A stretch of 64,000 bases of DNA from Bacteroidales bacterium (GCA_017554325.1 JAFZIP010000008.1:1-64000), one strand, 5' to 3'. Positions 27,046-35,590 are shown, numbered from the stretch's first letter. Translations and numbers: made by a program. The notes: generated from the letters alone by a model not told the origin.

Positions 27046-29151
27046 ATGAAAAAGAATATCCTTATCTTAATGGCTGCAATGGCCGCTACAACGCTTATGG
27101 CACAGAATATCCAATACCCGAAAACCGTCAAGGACGGCACCACGGACACCTACTTCGGCACAGTCGTGGCCGACCCATACCGTTGGTTAGAGAACGACAC
27201 CAGCGCGCAGACCACCGCTTGGGTGGAAGCTGAAAACCAGGTTACCAACGCGTATCTGGCCAAGATTCCATTCCGTCAGAAGTTGCTGAACCGGTTGACC
27301 GAATTGGCGAACTATGAGAAGATCAGCGCGCCGCGCAAGCGTCACGGCAAGTGGTACTTCTTCAAGAACGACGGTCTGCAGAACCAGAGCGTGATGTATG
27401 TGATGGACGAGCTGGGCGGCACGCCGCGCGTGTTCCTCGATCCCAACACGCTGAGCACCGACGGCACGGTGGCCCTCCAGGGTGTCTATTTCTCGCACAA
27501 TGGTCGCTGGGCCGCCTACAGCATCTCGCGCTCCGGCAGCGACTGGCAGGAGTTCTACGTCATCAACCTCAGGACGGGCCAGCTCACCAGCGACCACATT
27601 GAGTGGGCTAAGTTCTCAGGCGCCGACTGGCAGGGCGATGGCTTCTACTACAGCGCGTACGATGCGCCGGAGAAGGGCAAGGAGTTTTCCAATGTCAATG
27701 AGACACACAAGATTTACTACCATAAAATCGGTACGCCGCAATCGCAGGATGTGCTTTTCTATCAGAACCCTGCTCGCCCCAAGTGCTTCTATGATGTTAG
27801 CATCAATGAGGAGGAGACGGTGATGTACCTGTTCGAGAGTGGGGCAGGGGCTGGCAACATCCTCTATGTGCGAGACCTGCGTCAGCCCAACTCGCAGTTC
27901 ATCCAGATGACCTCCGATATGGACTATCAGTACAGCCCCGTGCTGACCGACGGTGACAAGCTCTATCTTTACACCAATTACGGCGCGCCGAAGGGCCGTA
28001 TCATGACCGCCGACATCCATCGTCCGGGTTTGGCCGACTGGCAGGAACTCATTGCCGAGCAACAGAACACGCTTGGCGATATCAGTGTCATTAACCGCCA
28101 ATTGATTCTTACTTACAAGCAAGATGCTTCCGATCACGCATACGTCTATGGCCTTGATGGACGTTTGCGCCATGAGGTGAAACTCCCGTCTGTGGGCAGC
28201 GTGGGCTTTACGGGCGACAAGAAAGAACCTGAGTGCTTCTATACCTTCACCTCTTTTACTCAGCCTGGCACGGTGTATCGCTACGACATGGACCGCAATG
28301 AGAGCACGCTCTATTCCGCTCCAAAGGTGAAATTCAAACAGGACGACTATGTCAGCGAGCAGGTTTTCTTCCAGAGCAAGGACGGCACGCGCATCCCGAT
28401 GTTCCTGACCTACAAGAAAGGGCTGAAGCGCGATGGCAAGAATCCGGTTTATCTCTATGGCTATGGCGGTTTCAACATTTCACTTCCGCCCAGTTTCTCG
28501 GCTACACGCATTCCTTTCTTGGAGAATGGAGGCATCTATGCGCAGGTCAACTTGCGTGGCGGCAGCGAGTATGGCGAGGAGTGGCATTTGGCCGGTACCA
28601 AGATGCAGAAACAGAATGTCTTTGATGATTTCATCGGTGCTGCCGAGTGGCTCATCAAGGAAGGCTATACCTCGAAGGAGAAGCTGGCGATTGTAGGCGG
28701 TTCCAATGGTGGCTTGCTCGTGGGCGCTTGTATGACCCAGCGTCCAGACCTTTTCCGAGTGGCCGTTCCTCAGGTGGGCGTGATGGACATGCTGCGTTAT
28801 CATAAGTTCACCATCGGCTGGAACTGGGCTTCCGACTACGGCACCAGCGAGGATTCGAAGGAGATGTTCGAGTATTTGTATGGCTATTCTCCGTTGCACA
28901 ACCTGAAGCCGGGCACGGCGTATCCCGCCACGTTGGTCACCACTGCCGATCATGATGACCGTGTGGTGCCTGCCCATTCCTTCAAGTTTGCGGCCACCCT
29001 GCAGGAGTGCCACCAGGGCAACAATCCCGTGCTCATCCGCATCGACACCAAGGCTGGCCACGGCGGCGGCAAGCCCCTCGCCAAGGTTTTGGAGGAACAG
29101 GCCGACATTTACGGCTTTATCATGTACAATGTTGGAATGAAGGTAAAGTAG
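27046..29151 (+). CDS. Prolyl oligopeptidase family S9 protease, exported
   Basis: 701 residues with signal peptide MKKNILILMAAMAATTLMAQ. N-terminal beta-propeller (about 70-420) and C-terminal alpha/beta-hydrolase: YGYGGFNIS, GGSNGG with nucleophile S553, ADHDDRVVP with the acid and AGHGGGKP with the His. It should cleave short peptides after proline in the periplasm. GC content is higher than in its surroundings but codon use looks native. Confidence 0.93.
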   Translation: MKKNILILMAAMAATTLMAQNIQYPKTVKDGTTDTYFGTVVADPYRWLENDTSAQTTAWVEAENQVTNAYLAKIPFRQKLLNRLTELANYEKISAPRKRHGKWYFFKNDGLQNQSVMYVMDELGGTPRVFLDPNTLSTDGTVALQGVYFSHNGRWAAYSISRSGSDWQEFYVINLRTGQLTSDHIEWAKFSGADWQGDGFYYSAYDAPEKGKEFSNVNETHKIYYHKIGTPQSQDVLFYQNPARPKCFYDVSINEEETVMYLFESGAGAGNILYVRDLRQPNSQFIQMTSDMDYQYSPVLTDGDKLYLYTNYGAPKGRIMTADIHRPGLADWQELIAEQQNTLGDISVINRQLILTYKQDASDHAYVYGLDGRLRHEVKLPSVGSVGFTGDKKEPECFYTFTSFTQPGTVYRYDMDRNESTLYSAPKVKFKQDDYVSEQVFFQSKDGTRIPMFLTYKKGLKRDGKNPVYLYGYGGFNISLPPSFSATRIPFLENGGIYAQVNLRGGSEYGEEWHLAGTKMQKQNVFDDFIGAAEWLIKEGYTSKEKLAIVGGSNGGLLVGACMTQRPDLFRVAVPQVGVMDMLRYHKFTIGWNWASDYGTSEDSKEMFEYLYGYSPLHNLKPGTAYPATLVTTADHDDRVVPAHSFKFAATLQECHQGNNPVLIRIDTKAGHGGGKPLAKVLEEQADIYGFIMYNVGMKVK

Positions 29152-29163
29152 GATTTTGCAGGA

Positions 29164-29637
29164 ATGGCCAATATCGTCACCACCGTCCGAATCTTTTGCA
29201 GCATCGCCCTCTTGTTTTGCGAGGCGTTGTCCCCATGGTTTTACGCGCTCTACATTACCGCGGGTGTTTCCGACATGGTTGACGGGTGGGTTGCGCGCAA
29301 GACGAACACTGTCAGCGAGTTCGGATCCAAACTGGATACGGTTGCGGACATCATCTTTGTTGTTGTTTGTCTGGTTAAATTATTGCCAGTCTTGCACCTT
29401 CCCGTTTGGATTTATATTTGGGTCGGCCTTATCGCCTGCGTCAAGGTTTTCAACATCATTTACAGCTATGCTGTTCGGAAGCAGTTTTTAGCCGACCACA
29501 GTACCCTGAACAAGATTACTGGCGCGTTGCTGTTTGTCCTTCCGTTGACGTTGTCTGTCATTAATGCGAAATATAGCGCTGCGGTGGTCTGTGCGGTGGC
29601 GATGGTGGCGGCCGTGAGGGAGAGCTGTAATATTTAA
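29164..29637 (+). CDS. CDP-alcohol phosphatidyltransferase family protein
   Basis: 157 residues, four or five membrane helices. The family signature is complete: D37, D40-G-x2-A-R, G54, D58 and D62 (DGWVARKTNTVSEFGSKLD). Such enzymes transfer a phosphatidyl group from CDP-diacylglycerol to an alcohol such as glycerol 3-phosphate, serine or inositol; the acceptor cannot be told. The protein is short compared with PgsA (about 180). It lies 12 bases after the oligopeptidase gene. Confidence 0.85.
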   Translation: MANIVTTVRIFCSIALLFCEALSPWFYALYITAGVSDMVDGWVARKTNTVSEFGSKLDTVADIIFVVVCLVKLLPVLHLPVWIYIWVGLIACVKVFNIIYSYAVRKQFLADHSTLNKITGALLFVLPLTLSVINAKYSAAVVCAVAMVAAVRESCNI

Positions 29638-29702
29638 TTTTCATGCCAGCAGGCCGTCAGGTCTGCCGGGCTCGTTAGCGAAGGACAGTGATAGGTTTAG
29701 TT

Positions 29703-29721
29703 CGCAGACCGTAGGTCTGCG
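29703..29721. repeat. 8-bp inverted repeat with gta loop
   Basis: Arms cgcagacc and ggtctgcg around a 3-base loop in the 240-bp gap before hipB. The upstream ccgtcaggtctgccgggct resembles a stretch at 44758-44768 (gcctgccgggct), so this is probably a REP-like element. No T-run follows. Confidence 0.55.
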
Positions 29722-29804
29722 GGCAATATTTTCGACACCGTGACGTTATTCTGCGTGCATGATAATATAGTAAAATCTGCCATGACGAAAAAGTTTGAGG
29801 CGAC

Positions 29805-29837
29805 TTGATATTTTTTTCATTTTGTCCAAAATATCAA
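29805..29837. promoter_or_regulatory. Candidate HipB operator
   Basis: Perfect 10-bp inverted repeat ttgatatttt (29805-29814) and aaaatatcaa (29828-29837) that brackets the -33 element of the hip promoter. HipB-type repressors bind such palindromes and autoregulate; the assignment here is by position. Confidence 0.5.
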
Positions 29838-29853
29838 AAAAAGTGTATCTTTG
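29821..29853 (+). promoter_or_regulatory. hipBA promoter
   Basis: -33 TTTG at 29821-29824 and -7 TAtcTTTG at 29846-29853, 21 bases apart. The ATG of hipB is 29 bases further. The spacer shares an 18-base identical stretch with the rplM promoter (ending at the -7 TAT). Confidence 0.7.
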
Positions 29854-29881
29854 CAACTGATAATATTTTGATTATTTATAT

Positions 29882-30226
29882 ATGAATGCAGGAAATACAG
29901 ATAGTATATTATCAGTTCTTGAAGGCTATTTGTGTGATAATGCTGACACCATCGGCACGCAGATAGCCTCCGACTTCCGCCATCGCAGGGTGGAGAAAGG
30001 CTTGACACGCGAGCAGATTGCCGAACAAGCGGGTGTTGCCCAAAGCAACGTGGCACGATTCGAGCAGAAAGGTCTCATCTCCCTGAAGAATCTGATAATG
30101 TTGGCAATGGCATTGGGCTATACCTCCGAAGTCAAAGGCATTTTCGCCACCCCGAAATACTCAACCATGGAAGAACTGACGCAAATACGCCAAAATTCCG
30201 GCAAAACAAAAGCGTATAAGAAATGA
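29882..30226 (+). CDS. hipB: HipB-like XRE-family antitoxin/repressor
   Basis: 114 residues with an HTH of the Cro/C1 type (about 35-85: LTREQIAEQAGVAQSNVARFEQKG). Its N-terminal 30 residues are an acidic extension. It overlaps hipA by 4 bases (ATGA at 30223), the usual arrangement of hipBA modules, in which HipB neutralises HipA and represses the operon. A candidate operator lies at the promoter. Confidence 0.85.
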   Translation: MNAGNTDSILSVLEGYLCDNADTIGTQIASDFRHRRVEKGLTREQIAEQAGVAQSNVARFEQKGLISLKNLIMLAMALGYTSEVKGIFATPKYSTMEELTQIRQNSGKTKAYKK

Positions 30227-31347
30227 AAAATGACAGATTAACAGTGAGCTGTCACGATCGGGTAGTTGGAACATTATCTCTTACTCCCGATGACCGTCTC
30301 TGTGCTTTTGAGTATGATAGAGTCTGGCTATCTGAAGGATTCAGCATTTCACCCTTGGAACTTCCGCTAAAACCAGGGCTGTTTATTGCAAAGGCACAGC
30401 CCTTTCATGGTAATTTTGGCATTTTCGAAGACAGTCTTCCCGACGGATATGGCCGCTATCTGCTTCATAAGGCTTTGCGGCGTGAAGGTATCAACGATGC
30501 CGACTTGTCAGCCCTTGACAGATTGAGCATCGTGGGGGATAGTGGCATGGGGGCTTTAACATACCAGCCTGAAACAAGGGTAATTAAAGAAAATGAAACA
30601 ACTGATTTCGACCTGCTTCAACAGAAAGCATTGGAGGTGTTGAAAGAGCAGCAAGACACTGATGCAGGGTTACTCTTATACAAAAGTGGAAATAGCGGAG
30701 GGGCACGTCCAAAGGCCGTCTTCAGCGACGATGAAGGCCACTGGATTGTCAAGTTCCGTCACTATTATGACCCCGTTGACATCGGACGGCAGGAGTTTCA
30801 TTACAACGAGGTGGCCAAACGATGTGGCATGGATGTCCCGGATTTCAAACTGACCAACGGTCGCTATTTTACGACACGCCGTTTCGACATCACGCCCAAC
30901 GGCGAGCGCATCCATACGGCCACGGCAGGCGGATTGCTGTGCCTCTCTTTGAACGCGCCGGTTCTTGATTATACCAACCTGCTTGCGTTGACAGGTTATC
31001 TTACCCGGAATGCCAAAGAAGTGGAGGAAATGTTCCGCCGGATGGTTTTCAATTACCTGACTGATAATAAGGACGACCATTGCAAGAACTTCAGTTTTAT
31101 AGTCTTGGAAACAGGAAATGGACATTATAAATGGCATCTGGCTCCCGCGTATGACTTGACGCTGTGTACGGAAGGCTATAACGGAGAACACGCCACTTCC
31201 GTCAATGGTACGGGACATCCCACGCTGAAAGACATGATAGTGGTGGGGACGAAAAATAAAATGAGCGTACAACGCTGCAAAGAGATATTCGAAGAGGTCC
31301 GCTCAAACTGCGGCGACTTGCTTTTATGCGAGATTAGAGAGTCATAA
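30223..31347 (+). CDS. hipA: HipA-like serine/threonine kinase toxin
   Basis: 374 residues: N-terminal couple-HipA part (about 5-110) and HipA C-terminal kinase part. SGNSGGARPKA (155-165) is the ATP loop, NKDDHCKNF (D285, N289) the catalytic loop and LAPAYDL (D311) the metal-binding Asp, all as in active HipA. E. coli HipA phosphorylates glutamyl-tRNA synthetase and causes growth arrest; the target here is unknown. It is about 65 residues shorter than the E. coli protein but keeps every catalytic element. Confidence 0.9.
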   Translation: MKNDRLTVSCHDRVVGTLSLTPDDRLCAFEYDRVWLSEGFSISPLELPLKPGLFIAKAQPFHGNFGIFEDSLPDGYGRYLLHKALRREGINDADLSALDRLSIVGDSGMGALTYQPETRVIKENETTDFDLLQQKALEVLKEQQDTDAGLLLYKSGNSGGARPKAVFSDDEGHWIVKFRHYYDPVDIGRQEFHYNEVAKRCGMDVPDFKLTNGRYFTTRRFDITPNGERIHTATAGGLLCLSLNAPVLDYTNLLALTGYLTRNAKEVEEMFRRMVFNYLTDNKDDHCKNFSFIVLETGNGHYKWHLAPAYDLTLCTEGYNGEHATSVNGTGHPTLKDMIVVGTKNKMSVQRCKEIFEEVRSNCGDLLLCEIRES

Positions 31348-31380
31348 GAAATAATATTCAAATTGTAGAATAATAACATG

Positions 31381-31902
31381 ATGCAAACCGAAAGAATCCT
31401 GCTGCGTCCGTGGCGCGAGAGCGACGCCGAGACGCTTTTCAAATACGCCTCCGATCCTGAGGTGGGCCCGCGCGCGGGCTGGCCACCGCACAAAAGCGTG
31501 GAGGAGAGCCTGGAGATTATCCGCACCGTGTTCAATACAGACACAATGTGGGCGGTGGAATGGAAAGAGACCGGCGAGGCCATCGGCTGTGTGGGCTATC
31601 TCCCGGCATCGGCCTCAAACTTGAAAATTGCCGACGACCAAGCCGAGGTGGGCTACTGGATTGCCCGTCCCTACTGGGGTCAAGGCATCTGCACCGAAGC
31701 GATGCGATTGGTTATCGATTACTGCTTCCGTGTGAAAGGATTCTCAATTCTGTGGGGCGATTACTTTCCCGAGAACCCCGCATCCGGCAAGGTGATGGTA
31801 AAGTGTGGCTTCACGGACACGGGCGAGGAGACGGTCTGCCCGAACCTTGAGGTAGGCGCTGACAGGCCGGTGAGAATTATGAAATTGAAGAACAGCAAAT
31901 AA
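31381..31902 (+). CDS. GNAT-family N-acetyltransferase (RimJ-like)
   Basis: 173 residues from ATG 31381 (31378 is an alternative). QTERILLRPWRESDAETLF is the typical RimJ/RimL start; VGYWIARPYWGQGICTEAMR is the acetyl-CoA motif A and FPENPASGKVMVKCGF the motif B. It should acetylate an amine, for instance a ribosomal protein or a small metabolite; the substrate is unknown. Its stop overlaps the next start by one base (TAATG), so the acyltransferase is translated from the same message. Confidence 0.85.
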   Translation: MQTERILLRPWRESDAETLFKYASDPEVGPRAGWPPHKSVEESLEIIRTVFNTDTMWAVEWKETGEAIGCVGYLPASASNLKIADDQAEVGYWIARPYWGQGICTEAMRLVIDYCFRVKGFSILWGDYFPENPASGKVMVKCGFTDTGEETVCPNLEVGADRPVRIMKLKNSK

Positions 31903-33077
31903 TGGAACAGGAACGGAAACACTGGATTGACAATTTGCGCTGGGTGACGGTACTATTGGTACTGTTCTACCATGTCATCTATTTTTACAATAACAAAGGG
32001 GTGTTCGGCGGGGTAGGGGGCTTCGGCGAAGGACCTCAATACCAAGATGTAGTCATGTACATCCTCTATCCATGGTTCATGCCGCTGCTGTTCCTGTTGG
32101 CAGGCGTCAGCGCAAAGTATTCGTTGGAGAGACATTCGGGTAAAGAGTGGTTTAAGTCGCGCACGCGCAAACTGCTGGTGCCGGCCACTATCGGTCTTTT
32201 CGTGTTCCAATGGATGACAGGCTATTTCAACACATTAGTGGCCCGGCAAACGGTGTTGGCCTCCATGAAGCAGCCTGCTTTGTATTTCCTTTGGGTAGTT
32301 AGCGGCACCGGCCCGCTGTGGTTTATCCAAGACCTGTGGCTCTTCTCGCTTATCCTGCTTCTGATAAGAAAAGTGGAAAAGAAAATTGAAAATCGAAAAA
32401 AGAAGAATGATGCCCCGTCTTCCAAACAATTTTCCATTCTTAATTCTCCATTCTCAATTGTTTGGATTGTCCTGTTGGGCATTTTCTTCTGGCTCGGCGA
32501 ACAGACCCTCATCATGCACCCGCGGCCCGAATCCGCCGACGGCCTATACAATCTCTACAAACCCTTCTTCTATTTCATCCCATTCCTGATGGGCTATTTC
32601 GTCTTCTCGCGCGATGCAGTACAGGAGACGGTGCGCAGGTTCTGGATTCCGTTGGCGGTTTGTGCGGTTCTCTCCGGGATTGTGCTCATCGCTGTCACAT
32701 GGGGACAGAACAACACCACGCCGGAGTATCTGGGCAGTCCGCTCAACTGCCTCTACGGCTGGCTGATGTGTTTGGCCATGATGGGCTGGTTCCATGCCCG
32801 CTTTGACCGCACCAACGCCTTTGCAGGTTACATGACCCGCTCCAGCTTCGGCATCTACATTGTCCATTACCTGATCATTGCCAGCCTCGGCTCCATGATG
32901 TTTTTCTACACTCAGCTGCCGCCGGTAGCCATGTATATCATACTCACCATCGCCGTATTCACCCTCTCGCCGCTATTTTTCGAGGTCTTGCGGAGAATCC
33001 CGTTTGTGCGCTGGTGTGTTTTGGGATGTACATCTTCCCTGAGCAGTCCCGAAGGGACAAGACGCGCGAAGCGCTAA
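31902..33077 (+). CDS. Acyltransferase family 3 membrane protein with repeat-derived insert and tail
   Basis: 391 residues and about ten membrane helices. The N-terminus ERKHWIDNLRWVTVLLVLFYH is typical of the family, with the conserved His in the first helix. It should move acyl groups onto a surface glycan or similar acceptor. Two parts look foreign: residues about 157-187 (VEKKIENRKKKNDAPSSKQF and following) are encoded by a tract like the intergenic ttctcaattttcaattc repeats, and the last 15 residues are encoded by a REP-like hairpin element (33041-33077). Both are in frame, so the protein is probably still functional. Confidence 0.8.
   Translation: MEQERKHWIDNLRWVTVLLVLFYHVIYFYNNKGVFGGVGGFGEGPQYQDVVMYILYPWFMPLLFLLAGVSAKYSLERHSGKEWFKSRTRKLLVPATIGLFVFQWMTGYFNTLVARQTVLASMKQPALYFLWVVSGTGPLWFIQDLWLFSLILLLIRKVEKKIENRKKKNDAPSSKQFSILNSPFSIVWIVLLGIFFWLGEQTLIMHPRPESADGLYNLYKPFFYFIPFLMGYFVFSRDAVQETVRRFWIPLAVCAVLSGIVLIAVTWGQNNTTPEYLGSPLNCLYGWLMCLAMMGWFHARFDRTNAFAGYMTRSSFGIYIVHYLIIASLGSMMFFYTQLPPVAMYIILTIAVFTLSPLFFEVLRRIPFVRWCVLGCTSSLSSPEGTRRAKR
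32371..32462 (+). repeat. Intergenic-type repeat tract inside a coding region
   Basis: The tract aaaagaaaattgaaaatcg followed by ttccattcttaattctcc and attctcaattg matches repeats found between genes (for example 19825-19858 and 62591-62613). Here it is within the acyltransferase gene and keeps the frame, encoding a charged loop between two hydrophobic helices. Confidence 0.6.
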
Positions 33078-33145
33078 TAACCCCACATAAGCGCAGCGCA
33101 ATGTGGGGATTACTCACACAAGCAACGAAGTTGCGCAGTGTGGGG
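33041..33145. repeat. REP-like array of GAA-loop hairpins
   Basis: Three hairpins with the same GAA triloop: gtccc-gaa-gggac (33046-33058), gcgc-gaa-gcgc (33064-33074) and gcaac-gaa-gttgc (33122-33134). Between them lies ccccacat (33081-33088) paired with atgtgggg (33101-33108), and cacac (33115-33119) pairs with gtgtg (33138-33142). It forms the end of the acyltransferase gene and the gap after it. Confidence 0.7.
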
Positions 33146-33176
33146 ACATGAAGAAAGAACAAAAAACGACATCAAT

Positions 33177-33764
33177 ATGAAAAAAGAACCAACCTTTTGC
33201 CAAAGCTGCGGAATGCCGCTCACAGATGAAATCCTCGGTACGAACGCCGACGGAAGCAAGAACGAAGAATACTGCATCTACTGCTACAAGGACGGTGCCT
33301 TCACCGGCGACTTCACTATGGAGGAGATGGTGGAGTTCTGCTCGCAGTTTGTGGACGAGTACAACAAAAACACCGGCCAAAACCTCAGTCGTGAAGAGTA
33401 CAAGGGAGTGCTTCGTCAGTATTACCCTAATTTGAAACGTTGGCAGCTGCCCGCCGACCAACTGCCGCACGCTACCTCGCCCATCAAGCAGCAGCTTATC
33501 GACGAGGTCAATGCACTGGGCATCAAGGATATGCCGCGCATCGACAACCTCTTCGTGCTGCAGGGTTCATTCGTCAATATGGAGTATGTCATCAATGGAA
33601 ACAAGGTGAAACTCCTCGACGACAACGCCACATATTGGGGCAACCAAGTTGAAAAAGGCGACGGTCGCTGTTTCGGCATTGCCTGCGACGAGCACCACAT
33701 CCTCGTGAGCGAATATGGCAAGGATGGGGCGGATGCTGAGTTAGTGGTGTTGAAGCGGAGATAA
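33177..33764 (+). CDS. Putative zinc-ribbon protein
   Basis: 195 residues from ATG 33177; an upstream frame from 33138 lies in the hairpin array. The N-terminal 45 residues are a zinc ribbon (FCQSCGMPL, then EEYCIYC) as in the putative zinc-ribbon family often linked to AraC-like or DUF domains. Residues about 45-90 are helical (DFTMEEMVEFCSQFVDEYNK). The C-terminal 70 residues are beta-rich and unassigned. Its function is unknown. Confidence 0.72.
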   Translation: MKKEPTFCQSCGMPLTDEILGTNADGSKNEEYCIYCYKDGAFTGDFTMEEMVEFCSQFVDEYNKNTGQNLSREEYKGVLRQYYPNLKRWQLPADQLPHATSPIKQQLIDEVNALGIKDMPRIDNLFVLQGSFVNMEYVINGNKVKLLDDNATYWGNQVEKGDGRCFGIACDEHHILVSEYGKDGADAELVVLKRR

Positions 33765-33800
33765 TCGTGGCGATTGTCACGATTTGTTGTCCTGAAACAG

Positions 33801-33845
33801 AACGCGGAGCCATTTTGACCCCGCGTTTTGTTGTATGTCACTCCC
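33801..33845 (+). terminator. Possible terminator
   Basis: Arms aacgcgg (33801-33807) and ccgcgtt (33831-33837) with a 23-base loop followed by ttgttgt. Loop length is long, so confidence is low. It lies between two converging genes. Confidence 0.35.
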
Positions 33846-33852
33846 GAACACG

Positions 33853-34329
33853 CTATTGCACGCGTTTGAGTATATAACGATGAATTTGCTCCCAGTGGTG
33901 ATGACTATACTCTTCGTGTCCGTTGTTCACGTATTCCTCGATGACAAGATTCTCGTTATTTAGCTCTTTAATTGCATATTTATCCTGAGAATAATTGACA
34001 ATCAATGAGTCATCACGGATAATCCAGTTAAAATGCTTGTAAGGGTCAGTAAACATGCCTCCACTGACATAAAGGTCACTCATGTGCCAATGGGAAGTTC
34101 CGTCGGCATTGAACTCAATCGAGTCGTAACCAATGTATGTGGTGTCGGGCAAGGTGTATGATGCTTCATAAGACAAACTCTCGTCGGTGAAATCATGATA
34201 CAAGTGATAATAGGTCTTCACTTCCCATTTGCCGAGAATCAATTCGTCGTTGCTGGGTTTCTTTGGGTCGCATGCTGTCATGGCGACGATTGAGATCAAT
34301 AACGTATAAATCAAAGACAAATTCTTCAT
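33853..34329 (-). CDS. Lipocalin-like lipoprotein
   Basis: 158 residues. MKNLSLIYTLLISIVAMTAC is a lipoprotein signal with lipobox AMTAC. The mature part starts with ELILGKWEV, a typical lipocalin-like beginning, and has regular beta strands. Its last 37 residues (ELNNENLVIEEYVNNGHEEY onward) are repeated in the truncated gene at 35087-35410. It is probably an inner-leaflet or periplasmic lipoprotein of unknown ligand. Confidence 0.72.
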   Translation of the reverse strand: MKNLSLIYTLLISIVAMTACDPKKPSNDELILGKWEVKTYYHLYHDFTDESLSYEASYTLPDTTYIGYDSIEFNADGTSHWHMSDLYVSGGMFTDPYKHFNWIIRDDSLIVNYSQDKYAIKELNNENLVIEEYVNNGHEEYSHHHWEQIHRYILKRVQ

Positions 34330-34426
34330 GGAGCCAAATTTAAAAGCTTATCAGAAAAAGCCCGATAAGTTATTGGGCAAAAGTATAATTTTTTCAAATA
34401 CACGCTAACCAATGAAAAGAACGTTG

Positions 34427-34434
34427 TATTTTTG
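34427..34434 (+). promoter_or_regulatory. Promoter -7 element TAttTTTG
   Basis: Lies 26 bases before the ATG at 34461. No clear -33 element. Confidence 0.55.
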
Positions 34435-34460
34435 CCGCTGGAACTATTCTGCAAGATAAT

Positions 34461-35081
34461 ATGAAAACTGAAATCAACCCCCAAGAGACCAAGCGAGCTC
34501 AAGCCTTTGAGCTATGGATGTCATCACCGATGCCTATGGTGACGTTGGTGAAGACGCTGGATGTGAGCCGGTTGTTGAAGCTCAGCCGGAGGAGCGGCCT
34601 CAAGTTCAACACACTGATGTGCTGGTGTATCTGCAAGGCGGCCAGCGAGATGGAGGAGTTCTTTACGCTGCCGGAGCACGGAAAGCTGGTTCGTTATGAT
34701 AGGTTGGCCATCAATGTGATAGTGGAAAACAGTAAGGGCGGCATCAACTCTTGCGACATCCCGTATTCTGCGGACCTGCAGCAGTTCAACTGCGAATATC
34801 TGGCACTGACCGCCCAAGCGGCGAAGGAGTGCAGAAGCACTATGCTTGATGATCATGTCATCATTGGCACCTCTGCGATGGTCCAGACGGAGCTTGACTG
34901 CATCGTGAACCAATACACAGAAAAGTTCCTCAACCCGTTGGTGATGTGGGGCAAGTACCGCAAAAGCTGGTTCAAGACGCTGTTGCCCGTTTCATTCCAG
35001 TTTCACCATGTGCAGATGGACGGCGGCGACGCGGCGCGATTTTTGGAGAGGTTGCAGAAAACAATAAACGGGGGCTGTTAA
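34461..35081 (+). CDS. Chloramphenicol acetyltransferase-like protein (CatA-like fold)
   Basis: 206 residues. The C-terminal motif FHHVQMDGGDA (H182, H183, D187) is the CAT active site HHxxxDG, and the rest follows the CAT fold (KFNTLMCWCICKA, VIVENSKGGI). Real chloramphenicol acetyltransferases are about 215 residues, so length fits. Whether it acetylates chloramphenicol or another small molecule cannot be told; many Bacteroidota genomes have such proteins without known resistance. It sits between two related lipocalin-like genes on the other strand. Confidence 0.8.
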   Translation: MKTEINPQETKRAQAFELWMSSPMPMVTLVKTLDVSRLLKLSRRSGLKFNTLMCWCICKAASEMEEFFTLPEHGKLVRYDRLAINVIVENSKGGINSCDIPYSADLQQFNCEYLALTAQAAKECRSTMLDDHVIIGTSAMVQTELDCIVNQYTEKFLNPLVMWGKYRKSWFKTLLPVSFQFHHVQMDGGDAARFLERLQKTINGGC

Positions 35082-35086
35082 AGGCT

Positions 35087-35443
35087 CTATCGTGTTCGTT
35101 TGAGTGTATAGCGATGAATTTGCTCCCGGTGGTGATGGCCATACTCTTCATGGCCGTTGTTCAAGTATTTCTCGATGACCAAATTTTCGCTGTTCAGTTC
35201 CTTCGATTTGTAGAATGTGATATACTTGCCCTCGAAGCATAAAACTACAAAATACTTGTTGCCAACATCGCTGACCACGTCGAAATACAAAACCTCTTCC
35301 CCATCACTGTTGGTTTCAGATTCGATTTCCCCTTCAATGTAATAGGTGGAGGTCATGTCCGATGTGATATGACGGAATTGGGTTTCATTTTTCGAACATT
35401 TTTTTTGCAATCCAAAACAGCTGACAACATAATCTTTTAATTA
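35087..35443 (-). pseudogene. Truncated lipocalin-like paralogue
   Basis: The frame ends with ELNSENLVIEKYLNNGHEEY, closely matching the end of the lipoprotein at 33853-34329; the DNA is similar over about 110 bp. The frame begins after a stop at 35441-35443 and has no ATG at its start; only TTG codons (such as 35410) are available. A run of eight T (A on the coding strand, about 35399-35406) lies near the beginning: adding one base would join the frame to an ATG-started peptide MLSAVLDC. It is either a degraded copy or a slippage-controlled gene. The signal peptide and first half of the paralogue are missing. Confidence 0.55.
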
Positions 35444-35529
35444 CCATCATCCAAAGAACCTCCGGTGATAAATTCTCTCCAAAAAAATCTACCCCAACAA
35501 CCCATTAATCGTGTAACCATTAAAATTTG

Positions 35530-35537
35530 TATCTTTG
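35530..35537 (+). promoter_or_regulatory. Promoter -7 element TAtcTTTG for ffh
   Basis: Lies 54 bases before the ffh ATG; -33 element unclear. Confidence 0.55.
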
Positions 35538-35590
35538 CCACCGCGAAATTTCGCAACAGTTTTTCCTGTTGATATTAGAAAATTTAAGAT

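Noticed and set aside
34461..35081. Chloramphenicol resistance gene
   Set aside because: The CAT active site is present but the family has many members with other or unknown substrates; resistance cannot be claimed from sequence.
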